Below, piece by piece: positions 1 to 10,276 of a stretch of DNA of 64,000 nucleotides. Origin of the DNA: Cryptomeria japonica (Eukaryota; Streptophyta; Pinopsida; Cupressales; Cupressaceae); the NCBI RefSeq assembly GCF_030272615.1, contig NC_081406.1, positions 458,082,072 through 458,146,071 on the forward strand. Direction: 5' to 3'. The notes below the pieces were generated by a model. It made no database searches, was not told the origin of the DNA, and worked only from the letters and a program-made list of their open reading frames with translations. The first letter of the stretch is position 1; the number at the start of each line of letters is the position of its first letter. A program made the translations under genes and the position numbers.

Positions 1-2769
1 ATCAAGCAGACTCTCCTAATGGTCAAAAGGTCACAAGTATTACCACAAACCACATCTTGATACTCCATTAGCTCAAACAACCCTGTCACACCCTAGGGTG
101 CGCCCATTTTTTTACCTTTTTTAGGAAATTAGACCAAAGAAGATTGCTCCTCCATTGGCCTGTTATCCTAGGAGATATATGGTGAGTGTCTTGGGGGGAA
201 ATTGTTCCCCACCCTTGCACTGTGATAATCCAAGTGTCTAGTTACTGACTTAGTTGGGCTTCTAATTTCTAAGGTGTTTAGAAAGAGTTCTGTTTGAGTG
301 GTCACAATCAGCATTGTTTTACACTTTGTTGAGGGAGGTCTCCCAGTTTGTAGAAGTTACACTCTACAGATTTTAACATACTGTATAGGCACTGAGGGAG
401 ACATAATGTTGTTGTGACAACATGTAACACTCATCACATATGATTTTTATCACATACGCATTTATTTAGAGTGGCTTGGATTACTTGGCTTTAGTCATTG
501 CCACTTAGGTCATTCCCTCTCACTTGGCCTTATGGAATACTTGGGAGGCGAGCCTTCTAAAGGTGTTATCCTAATGTAGTAAATGAAATAAATCATGAAA
601 AAGGTGGGTATGACTTTTTGATTACCCAAAAAAGGTGAGAGCATATACCTATCACCTTGAAGACAGGAAGAACAATGATTCCTTTTAAACCTTCATTGCA
701 ATGTTTTTTAAACATTAGAGATGTTACTCCAAAAAGGCATGGGGTTCATTTTAACCATCATAGCAATGATGAAAATTGTATTGTTCTTTTTAACAACACC
801 AAAACAATTTTTCTACTCTAACCCTACAGAGAAAATAACGTTAGTAGACATATGGTGGGCTATCCAGCCTAATTTTCTCAGTTAAAAATCTATATATTTT
901 CACAAATAGAGAGCAATCTTGATAAAAACCAGAACTAAATAGAGATAGAATGCAAAAAACCTAAACTAGAAATTGCGAATTACTGTGATAGAAATTGCAA
1001 ATTGATATCTGAGCAATTGTGTAGCAATTCAGGTTAATTGCTCATCAGTTAAATGCAAAAAGAAATTTTTTATTTATTTTTAAATATACAATAACAAAAG
1101 ACAGAAGATAGAAATTTGATTCTGTAATGATTTTATCCAAAATCACATGAGCCATCACATTAATGTCGTCATAAAATTTGTATTTGGCAATGAATCAATG
1201 GATGCTTCTATGATATTGGGCGATTGCTTCTTTTTCTTCAATTTCCTGAAGCTCTCTATCTTCTTTTAGGAGTCTTTGGTATGCTCTTTGTTCTATCCTA
1301 TCTTGTCTTTCCCTCCTTGCACTTGAGATTTCGAAGGTTACCTTTCCTACCATTGGATTAGACACATTTTATGCAAAAAATAAAAAATTCTCAGAATTGA
1401 AAGTTTTTTATGGGTTAGGTGTGCAAGATCAACTAATTAAGAAACAACAAATAAACAATTATTTTTCCCCTTTTTTGAGCAATTGCGGTAGATTTTACTG
1501 TCAGTTGGAATGGATTTTGATGACAATTGCAGATAAATATTTGCAATTGCAAATTTCTGTCTGATCAATTGTGGATTCTAGTTTTCTGTGCATGCACGTA
1601 TCTGCAAAACCAATTAAAACAACAGAGAAAGGTTAGATCTGATTCACATCAGGTTCACCAATTGTTCTCATGTATGAAATCATCAAATCCAAGCTAATTA
1701 GACTAAAAGGATGAATCAAAAAATCCTTAACTAATTAAATCAATTTTAAACACTGTATAATGAAATAAATGATAGAAATAGAAAGATTAAACTAAATTAA
1801 AACTCCATATTCTCCACTTGTGCTTCCATTGTTCTTCTCCATAATTGTTGGTGTAGGTGGCTCTCAGGTATTGCACTGATTTCCTGCATAAGATGGACAA
1901 TAACTTTGAAGACTCTGATTCTAGCTTGAATTGAGAAAAAGAGGTTGAATTTATATATTTTCAACACAAAGAAGGTGAGAATTTGAACTCAAGTGTTGAT
2001 TGATAGACAACTAAAACTGATTGATCTGTTAACAAAATTTATTGAGTCAACTCAATTGATTAACTAGTAGACTATATAGACTAGCTAGTTGACTGAGTTG
2101 ATGAATCAGATTCCTAAATTGATTGGAGAGATAAGTAGATTAATTGATCATTCAGAAAAGGTGATTGAGAGTTAAAAAGGGTGATTGATGAGTTAGCTAC
2201 ATTAACTAATTAGATAACAAATTTGATCAATCAGTTCAGATTTTATCATGTGTTGTAGGGATTTAAAATTGAATTTGATTTTCATTTTCAATTTGGATTT
2301 GAATTTGGACTTTCGAATGCTAAAATGCACATGAAATTAATTGAAATTCAGCTTTGGTGAAAAATGAATTTGGAAGAAATGAAATTAATTGAAATGAAGT
2401 GAAATTCGAATTAGTGGAAAATGACATGAAATTAGATGGAATTAATTGGAATTATAATTTGGGGATTGGAAGAATTAATTAATTAATTAATTGAAATGAA
2501 ATTATTTAATCATAGGAAATTGAATTAATTAAATCATCAAGATTATTTAACTAAGGAAATTTTTGCAATTAATTAAATAATTGATATTTAATTAATAATT
2601 GAGATAGGGTTAATTGATTAAATGATGAAATGATAAGAATTTGATAATTAAAAATGTTAAATGTTCTGATCAGAATAAATATTTAACTTAATCAAATAAT
2701 TAAAGAATTACTTAATTAAATAGATGAATAATTAGTGTAGAATTAATGAGATATTTTTAGGTGTCTACA
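1..2769 (-). mobile_element. Minus-strand LTR (part), copy A
   Basis: Read on the minus strand, the segment starts at 2769 with TGTAGACACCTAAAAATATC, a TG-type LTR start. It continues through AT-rich DNA with many AATTAATT runs and several GATTGATTGA-like stretches. The equivalent block in copy B (56449-59255) lies just upstream, on the minus strand, of a Ty3/Gypsy gag region, so it is probably that element's 5' LTR. The LTR terminus toward the internal region is not defined here. No coding sequence is visible; at most there are short ORFs under about 70 codons. Confidence 0.5.
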
Positions 2770-3480
2770 ATAATATTATTAGATAATTGTATAAATATAA
2801 TTTTTTAAATTAAATAATTAATTAAAAATATTAAAAATAAATTAAAATAAAATTTTAAAAAATGAATCTATTATTTCATAATTAAAATTTATTAAATATA
2901 AAAAAAATTATTAACAGATCTTAAGGAAAATTAATTTCTTTTAATAAAATATGTTTTTTTATATTTTATAAAATAATAGTAAATATAATAGTTTGAAATA
3001 AAATAAAATAAATTTTAATAAATGAAATAGCTTTAAAACTGATATCAGTTTAGATTTTCTCAAGACTATTGAAAATACCTATACCAATTTATATAATGTA
3101 TACAATAATATTATAAAAAATATATAATATTCTAAATGTGATTATTCTCAAGTAAATAAAATAATCTAAACTTGTATATGTACAGCATGTAGAGTTCGAA
3201 CTCGACGCGATGTTGCATTAATTAGATAACAAAAAATGGCTATTAATAGATAATGAAAATGGCAATGAATTTATGAAATTGCCAATAAAATATTTAGTTT
3301 TCCATAAATAACAAAATATTAGCCAATAAAATTAAATAATTTTCAAATGGTAGATAAAAATCACTAATACACTATAAGGGGCAGAAGAAGCAATAAACAG
3401 AAGAGAGAGGATAGAGCCAAAGAGAAGGGTATTATTGGTGTGCTGGATTACATAAAGAAAACCAAGGGAGGAGGAGTCTC
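2770..3480. other. AT-rich spacer, copy A
   Basis: Very AT-rich DNA between the LTR and the LINE fragment, with runs of A/T and TAATTAATTA motifs. I see no gene. It ends in a purine-rich stretch (about 3380-3480) that leads into the LINE ORF start. Confidence 0.6.
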
Positions 3481-3492
3481 CCTTGGAAATCA

Positions 3493-4610
3493 ATGAAAAT
3501 AACAACATGGAATGTCAGGGGTCTATCGGCCCCTGACAAAAAATGCTTAGTCAAGAGGGCTTTTCAAAGAATTTCAGGAGACATCATCATGTTGCAAGAG
3601 ACCAAGCTCAATGAAGAAAAAGCTTTCTTTTTCAAATCTTTAAGTAGGATGTGGGATAGTGTCTTTCAAGAGACAAAAGGCTCCATGGGTGGAATGGCGA
3701 CTCTATGGAATCCAGATAAAGTGACAGTATGATTGATTAATAAGCAAGATAATTGGATGCACTATAAAGCAAGAACATTGCAGGAAGATTTGGAATTCTC
3801 CCTAACCAATGTTTATGGACCGACAAAGACAAAGGTAAAGAAAAGGGTTTGGAAAGAAATTACAAATCAGATCAGAATGTTCGATCTGGAGAAAACAATT
3901 GTAGCAGGAGATTTTAATGCAATCCTCAACAATGATGAAAAATGTGGAGGTTTAAGAATAAATACCCGAGTGATAGAAGATTTCAGAGATTTTGTAGAAA
4001 AAATAACCTTTTTGGTGTTGTTCCTAAAACTAGAAATTTCACTTGGACCAATAGGAGGGCAAAATTTTGTAGAATTTCCAAGAGATTGGACAGAATATTT
4101 GTTGGTTCATTTTGGATAAGAGGTAGTTTTGATTTGGAATAAAAAATCTAGCCCATAACACTTCGGGACCATTACCCGGTTCAGTTAACTTGCACAATAC
4201 CATTGATGAAGGTGAAAGGCAACTTCAAGTTCTTAAGCATGTGGTGGAGAGATTCAAACTTTGAAGAAAACATGGAAAAATGGTGGAAAGAATGTAAAGA
4301 TATTAAAGGCACTCCTAGTTTTTGTTTTATTCAAAAGTTAAAATATCTCAAAAACAAGATCAAAATATGGAACGTGGCTTCCTTCAAGAACATCTTTGCT
4401 GAAAAAATCAGAGTGGAAGAGGAACTAAATAGGATTAATAATCTGGTAATAGAGAAGGGGATGAAGAATGAAGAATTCCATGAAGAGAATTCCCTTAAAG
4501 CGGAACTGGCAGAAATACTCCTGAGAGAAAAAATGTATTGGAGGGACAAATCCAGGGAATTATCTCTTAACAACAAAAAAACAAAGAAGAAGAAAGAGTT
4601 GTTGTCTTAA
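3493..4610 (+). pseudogene. LINE (L1-type) ORF2 endonuclease fragment, copy A
   Basis: The translation matches the apurinic-like endonuclease domain of plant L1/LINE ORF2. WNVRGL opens the domain, followed by LQETKL (catalytic Glu), VYGPT, GDFNAIL and TWTNRR, and DHYPVQ after a stop. A second stretch (4203-4610) has the Trp/Lys-rich linker that normally joins endonuclease to reverse transcriptase (KWWKEC, GTPSF, WNVASFKNIF, YWRDKSREL), and the similarity then ends. No reverse transcriptase follows. The frame is broken by TGA at 3730-3732, a one-base deletion near 4000 and TAA at 4140-4142. The start at 3493 is the ATG of the MKITTWN motif. The fragment is non-functional. It keeps the 5' part of ORF2 and lacks the 3' part, the opposite of the usual LINE truncation. 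Confidence 0.85.
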
Positions 4611-4643
4611 CAACAAAAAAACAAAGAAGAAGAAAGAGTCGTT
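4564..4643 (+). repeat. Tandem duplication, 40-bp unit x2
   Basis: Two adjacent copies of a 40-bp A-rich unit that begins CTTAACAACAAAAAAAC and ends near GTTGT. It sits exactly where LINE similarity stops. The same duplication occurs in copy B (about 61052-61133), so it predates the large duplication. Confidence 0.8.
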
Positions 4644-4686
4644 GTCTACAGATCACTGTCTGCAGCTGCTTTGTTTTGTATGAGCT

Positions 4687-4946
4687 ATGGATGGAAAAGC
4701 GTCAACCTCCCCTTCGCCCGCAAAATGCAGTGGAGAGTCAAAGAAACAGAAACAGAAGGAGAAGAAGAATTTGCAAAAGAGAGCCCTACACAGGAGGCAG
4801 AATCTCAACCATGACCTACAGATGTATCATGACAAGCATAAGCACGTGCATAGTCCCAAGCTCAAGAAAAAGTGCCTTGTATTGGCGTCCTGCCTTGCTG
4901 AAATGCTGCAGCCCACACCTAATCTACGCAATGTATCTTATTTAAG
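4687..4946 (+). other. Unrecognised exon-like ORF, copy A
   Basis: An open frame starts at ATG 4687 (MDGKASTSPSP), is rich in Lys, Arg and His, and contains LVLASCLAEMLQPTPNLRN. Near 4946 it meets a good plant splice donor (GTGTAAGTC), so it could be a first coding exon; the frame happens to stay open to 5073. Copy B has the equivalent frame from 61173, with mostly conservative changes but one in-frame stop (K-to-stop near 61230). I do not recognise the family. It could be a captured host exon, an untranslated part of a non-autonomous element or chance. There is no sign of a complete gene downstream. Confidence 0.35.
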
Positions 4947-5222
4947 TGTAAGTCAATCTCTTACAATGCATCTCTATTTTTATTACGGATGGCGAATCCA
5001 ACAATTGATGTGTAGAGAAATAATTGGTTGTGTTCCTGAGATGGTGTTTCACTCCTTGTGTGCAATGTTTTAGTTTTCCCCAGTTTGCCACCATATTTCT
5101 CCTTGTATTTCTATTGTATGCGAAAGTGCATGCAGTTTAGAATGAAAAAACTTTCTTTTGCCAGAGGATGTTTCCTTGTGTCATAAGCTTTTTTCTATTT
5201 GTATGGGTTCATGATTTATCAT

Positions 5223-5450
5223 TCTTATGTATTTGCAACTCAGATTTAGATGATGTTTTAGTGTATGCGAAAACCCCTTCTATTTTTTTTTTCCCCTCTT
5301 TCAAGAGGATGTATAATTCTAGCTATATCCAATCTTATGTATTTGCAACTCAGATTTAGATGATGTTTTAGTGTATGCAAAAACCCCTTCTATTTTTTTT
5401 TCCCCCTCTTTCAAGAGGATGTATAATTCTGGTTGTATCCAATTTTCAAT
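5223..5450 (+). repeat. Tandem duplication, about 110-bp unit x2, copy A
   Basis: The stretch containing ATTTGCAACTCAGATTTAG, a pyrimidine tract and CAAGAGGATGTATAATTC occurs twice with a 110-bp period (for example at 5231 and 5341). Copy B carries the same pair at about 61708-61940. It is non-coding as far as I can see. Confidence 0.8.
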
Positions 5451-6077
5451 CCACTTGGGTTTATCACCGGGGACCTTAACCCACAAGAATTGAACACTTT
5501 CCTTTGGGTGATTGCAACAACTTGTACGCTACAGTTTCGTTGATGGTTTTAATTTTTACAATGGCTTAGGTTTTGTTATGGAATATAACTAAGGTTTTAT
5601 TTATAAATTTGGAGCGGGTAGGGTTGTATAGTTCAAAGCAACATAGGGTAAATGGAAAAAGCAAATCATCTAGTGGAATGCTTGCATGAGTGTACTCTCA
5701 TACATCAAAATGGTGTCTTGTTTGGTGGTGATCTTAAAAAACTGATATCTTATTTGGTGGTGATCTAGTATAGGAGTTGTCCTCCTAATTTTCTTTTTAG
5801 ATGTCTATGAAGTTATCTGATTGTCCATGAACTTGAAGTTTGGAAGATATATAACATTTTTTCAGCTTTACATAGGGTAGAATAATCCCTTGCTCCAGGG
5901 GTATTTGTTGTTATATTCTTAAGTCTTAACAGCTTCAGTTGATATCATAGTTAATGAACACTTATTGTAAAGACATGTCAATAACAATGCAGTGTTTGTA
6001 GCCAAATGAAGAAATACATCATATAAATGTAAACCAAATTCTTTGTTAATGGTGGACATTATTATAATTTCTTGGAT
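5451..6077. other. No gene seen
   Basis: Intergenic-looking DNA shared with copy B. It contains a short imperfect repeat around TTGTTTGGTGGTGATCT (about 5730-5765). I see no coding region, RNA gene or element terminus. Confidence 0.5.
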
Positions 6078-7928
6078 TATATTTCATGCCTGTGTGCACT
6101 TCATGTGTTATGGTACTTATGTATACTTGCTTCATGCCTTAAGTGAATTCATGTGTATACTTCATGTGTACACTTCATGCTTTACATGTATTCCTGCCTT
6201 ATGTGTATATTCTATGTTTTGCATGGATGCTTCTTGCCTTATGTAATTCATTTGTATACTTTGTACTTTACACCTTATGTGTATTCATGTGTATGACTCA
6301 TGCCTTATGTATTCATCTGTATGCTTCATACTTGATGTATTGGATTCATTCATAAAGTGTTTCTGTGTTTCTGTATACCTTTCTCATGTATGCTTCCGCC
6401 TCTATGTGTATTGCCACCCATGTGTTCATCCATGGATGTGCTTTGTATATTATGCAATTGTTTCATGTACTTTCAACATGAATTCTTTTTGTTTTGAATG
6501 AATGTCCCTTATCTTACATGTTTCAAGGTGATTGAATATGCTTAGTTATTCCATGAGTATGCTTTATGAGTACTTATAAATGGGGTGATTGTTTAAATCA
6601 CCTAGGCCCTTCTTTTTGCAAACATGGGTTTCATACTCCTAATAACATGGGAAGGACAACATAGGGATTATTGAAACATGATGATACTATGAAAATCTAT
6701 AGGATGGAAGAATGTGTAAGAGTAATATAGGAAGGAAGAATGTGTAAGAGTACAATTGCTCAAACCATGAGGTGATAATATAAGAACTTGATGAGTATAG
6801 AGATTTTTCCCATAAATTGTCATAAGAGGAGAAAGGAAACATGTTGAGAATGCAGTCAGACAAAGATAATATTAGCCATGTTAAATTTATTTGTTATATA
6901 TTTAATACCAATCTACCACCTAAGTTTACCAATACGTCAATATCCAATCATAACAATCTATATGGTTACAAACTATACGACACGAAGGAGTGATACCAGA
7001 CTTAATTAATTGAGATCTTATTCATTACCCACCTCTATTTGGTAACTATGATGTTAGTGACATTAATGCTGCCCACTAAAATTTCTCATTGACTAAAATT
7101 TTTCCAATATTAATACATACTCTTTATGGATGTTAAGATTAAGCCAAGTTATTATTATTAACTTTTCATGTTGTCATCTAGATCAGACATCTTGCACATT
7201 CTCTAATTAATACAACCTCTACATTTTGGGAAATTTATCCCTCTAATTGGGGATTCAGACATATTCATCCAACAAATTATAAATCAAAAAATTTAGACAT
7301 ATCTCATATGTGTATTCCTCTCATGAACAGTATGCAATGATAGAGTAAAATCATCATTTGTGGTTTCCTTACAATAACTCCTGCAATCAGAAGTGATACT
7401 CAAAAACACTATTTATCATTTCACAAACTGCTTATCACAAATTGTTAGGTTCAAAATTTGTACCAAGCATGACTGAACATAATCATCTTCCACGATATCA
7501 AACCCCTTTACAAATGTTATAGCATTTTATCATCTCTCGAGCAATGGTTATAGGCTACAACTACCATACAAAACAACAATATTCAGTGAACAAATTTCTA
7601 AGGGCCCCATTCTACAAGGCATAGGCAGCATGATAATCTCACAATTAAGGTCATTTTTCAAATCATCATATTGCCAACCTAACCAGTTTTTGCAAACACA
7701 ATTGGATGGCCTTGATCCTTTCCTCTAGAAGAGAGCGGGCTTGTCTTATGTTAAATAATGCCAATTTCCCACTATTGGTTATAACTCACACTCAAGGTAA
7801 AAGCATATATGCCTTAATTCAAACCTACAACATGTAGTAATATCAGAGTAGAGTCATCTTGAGCACTACCATTGTGATCACCCTAATTTGAAATTGCTTG
7901 ATGACAAGCAATCTGGGGAAGGGAAGAC
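6078..7928 (+). mobile_element. Internal region of a non-autonomous LTR element, 3' part, copy A
   Basis: From about 6078 to 7651 this matches a second internal segment at about 10840-12410 and a third at the end of the window. It runs directly into the purine tract and LTR at 7929. The first 400 bp consist of degenerate short repeats around TTCATGCCTTATGTGTAT; the rest is unique AT-rich DNA. No gag, protease or polymerase similarity is visible in any frame. The ORFs here (for example 6043-6246) are Cys/Tyr/Met-rich products of the repeats and are not credible proteins. It is best described as a LARD-type (large retrotransposon derivative) internal region. Confidence 0.65.
7910..7928 (+). promoter_or_regulatory. 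Polypurine tract before the LTR
   Basis: A purine-rich run (AATCTGGGGAAGGGAAGAC) lies immediately upstream of the TGTCA start of the LTR. That is the position expected for the plus-strand primer of an LTR element whose internal region lies to the left. Confidence 0.55.
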
Positions 7929-8990
7929 TGTCATGTCCCCACATTTATAGTAGAAATAATTAATATAGTTTTTGCCATATAAAATTATATGTTAAAAACA
8001 TATCAAAATTATATTATATCACATTAACATTAAAATAGTATTATATATTATCAGTTTACATTTTATATTGAATGATGTTATTATATTAACAATAAATAAT
8101 ATTATATTATCAATTTATATTTTTTATTGAATGATTTTATTATATTAACAATACACATTATATTATAATGGTGCTTTGTATTAAAACTTATATTATTTAT
8201 GTTAACCAATTAACCCCTATATTTACCAAGGCCCGATAACCATTCTTTAAAGGGTGGTTTGAATAGTTCCAAATCGGGTTTTATATGAAGCGATGCTCTT
8301 CTTGAAAAGAGCCGTCAGAAATAGAGGGACATCAACTCTTCAAAAAGGGGGGTGCTACCTATTAGGAGACCATTGTGGCTCTTCACCACATGGGGAGGTA
8401 GGATAAATACCCCCTTATGCAAATGGGAATAGGGAGAATACAGGAGGGGAACAAGAAAGTTAGATCTGCTAGCAAGGATAGAGAAATGTACAGAAACTGC
8501 CAGCAAGGATAATAAAAGAGAAGAGGGCCTGTAATGGAATATAATAGTTGATATTATATATAGAAAATTTTATATGGTCTTAATTAAATTAATGGAATTA
8601 ATATGATATAAAGTTCAGAAGCAAATAATGTATAATTATTAAAATAGCATTAAAATGATTATACATGAGAACACTATTAGACATAAGAAACACACATATA
8701 TATCTGTTAATGAATTCAGAAGGAATAAGGCAATCAAATTTAGTTTGTATAAGTTGCTATAATATTGTACCATGCTAATAACTTAAAATACAACAATAAT
8801 AATTAATGAATAATTCTGATTTAAAGTAATACTAACAGAAATAATTGTTAACAATCTGATATAAGACACTAAGGCAATATAATATGATGTAGTATAATAA
8901 CTATGTCAAGTAAAAATTGATTATCATAATTAGTTCAGCTGAATGACAAATATGACTTCATTGGAATATCACAAAAGGTTCATTGTAAAT

Positions 8991-9236
8991 GAGGGACTCT
9001 CTTAAGTATGCCACTCCATAGTGGATGCCTAACACCTGCCACATGGAGCCAAGAGGGGTGAAGCATCTTCTCTTGGGCTTAAGAGAGAAGGCAGTTGTGA
9101 TGAGGGGGAACAACAATAGAACACCTCACTAGGTACGCCACTCCATGATGGATGCCTAACACCTGCCATATGGAGCCAACGGGGATATGGTATTCTACCC
9201 TTGGGCCTAGGAGGGATGGTTTCTAGGACACCCTAT
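8991..9236 (+). repeat. Tandem duplication, 126-bp unit x2 within the LTR
   Basis: Two diverged copies share a core starting GCCACTCCAT and including TGGATGCCTAACACCTGCCA and ATGGAGCCAA. The cores begin near 9011 and 9137, a period of 126 bp. Confidence 0.75.
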
Positions 9237-9300
9237 CCAACTAATGGACTAAAGGAATTGATTAGTAACTGACTTACAAGCTAACTTTATATAATAATAT

Positions 9301-9871
9301 GATTATATCCCAAGTTACAGGTTTGGCCCCGTAGACCCTTGGTACTGGTCCGGTACGGTCCTGGTTCGGGGTTCGGGTCCAGTTCGCCTATGGTTTGGAT
9401 AAGGTTTTTGGTTCACAAGCCTGGTTCAAACCAGGGCGAACCCAAGATGACCCAGGGTTGAACCCAAGAGGACCCAAGACGAACCTAGGGGTCTGACAGC
9501 CCAAAACTGGATTTTTTTTTTGCAATTTTTTTTTTTTGAATTCCACCACGTAAAAAATTAAAATGACCCTATGTCTCAAGCCACATACCTATGCATCTTA
9601 CAACCATGAGAGAAGCACAAGTCTTTATGAAAGAACAATTCAGAAATCACAATTCCCGTATGGGAGAATGCACCTTGATCAGAATTTTGACTTCTTTGGC
9701 CTTGCTCCTGACATCTTAAAAAGGCAGAAAATTGATGCACGCCATGGAGTTCCGTGTGGGTTTGAAGGTTGTAATTTGGTGTTGGTAGTGGGGGCACAAC
9801 CCCTCGACCCCGCCCTCTACAATGACAGGGAGTACGGCCTGGGCACTGCCCCAGGACCCTGCAAGGGGCAC

Positions 9872-9935
<64 letters not shown>

Positions 9936-10054
9936 ACATGTTTTTGTACTAACGAACCCAAACCCCTTTTCAAAATTTTGTCGTACTGGCGTACTGGATT
10001 CTTCGAACCCCAACCAGTGCTTGAACCCGAACTGGTAACTTAGATTATATCCCA
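9301..10054. mobile_element. MULE-like DNA transposon insertion with 12-bp target duplication
   Basis: A 730-bp insert (9313-10042) is flanked by identical 12-bp copies of GATTATATCCCA (9301-9312 and 10043-10054). The ends are imperfect inverted repeats: the left begins AGTTACAGGTTTGG and the right reads AAGTTACCAGTTCGG on the minus strand. The insert is more GC-rich than its surroundings and holds repeated GGTTCGGG / GAACCCAAG motifs. A 129-codon frame (9563-9952) includes a stretch that could be a captured gene piece (YGRMHLDQNFDFFGLAPDI) but runs into a TA repeat; I do not recognise it. No transposase is visible. MULEs usually make 9-11 bp duplications, so 12 is slightly long, and the class assignment is tentative. 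Confidence 0.6.
9874..9931. repeat. (TA)n microsatellite
   Basis: About 28 TA dinucleotides in a row inside the MULE-like insertion. It creates spurious Tyr-Ile ORFs on both strands. Confidence 0.95.
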
Positions 10055-10264
10055 CAATTATAATTCTAACAGCCATTAATATAGCAAATTTGATATCATT
10101 TAATATAGTTCATTTTTCAGTTTAAGTATTATTTCATATATGTTCTCTAATGTTGTTGCAGGAAAATAGTATACAAAGGTACACCTATAAAACCCAATTA
10201 CCTATTTATAGATTTGGCCAAATTTAGGTTAAATTAAAGTGTAACTAATTAGTGGACATGACAG

Positions 10265-10276
10265 TGGTATCAGAGC
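10265..10276 (+). promoter_or_regulatory. Primer-binding site, initiator Met tRNA type
   Basis: TGGTATCAGAGC, the standard plant LTR-retrotransposon site complementary to the initiator methionine tRNA 3' end, starts one base after the LTR terminus TGACA. Confidence 0.8.

Larger units (their letters stand above)
1..7530 (+). repeat. Direct long duplication, copy A
   Basis: This block matches copy B at 56449-64000 nearly base for base and in the same orientation, with scattered substitutions and small indels (roughly 95-97% identical by eye). The match starts at the first base of the window and is still running at the last base, so both outer limits are unknown. Internal order is the same in both copies: minus-strand LTR, AT-rich spacer, LINE endonuclease fragment, exon-like ORF, 110-bp tandem duplication, then internal sequence of a non-autonomous LTR element. 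Because LTR, LINE and flanking DNA are all included, this looks like duplication of a composite locus and not two independent insertions of one element; that is inference. Confidence 0.9.
7929..10263 (+). mobile_element. LTR of the non-autonomous element
   Basis: It starts TGTCATGTCCCC and ends TGACA, a 5-bp inverted pair. A polypurine tract abuts the left end and an initiator-Met-type primer site (TGGTATCAGAGC) starts one base after the right end. Length is 2335 bp, of which 742 bp is a later insertion (9313-10042 plus one target copy). Internal sequence of the same family lies on both sides. No coding capacity is seen apart from the insertion. Confidence 0.7.

Noticed and set aside
1-2769. 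Host 5' regulatory region upstream of a gene
   Set aside because: The block has LTR-type ends and recurs next to a gypsy gag in copy B, so an LTR is the better reading.
6043-6501. Overlapping forward ORFs of 67-74 codons rich in Cys, Tyr, Met and His
   Set aside because: They come from translating the degenerate TTCATGCCTTATGTGTAT repeats, are open in several frames at once, and have no domain or consistent codon use.
9576-10076. 166-codon minus-strand ORF with a Tyr-Ile tract
   Set aside because: It spans a (TA)n microsatellite and crosses the right border of the transposon insertion, so it is not one gene.
10265-10276. Possible tRNA-like sequence
   Set aside because: TGGTATCAGAGC is the primer-binding complement of initiator tRNA-Met; no cloverleaf can be drawn around it.
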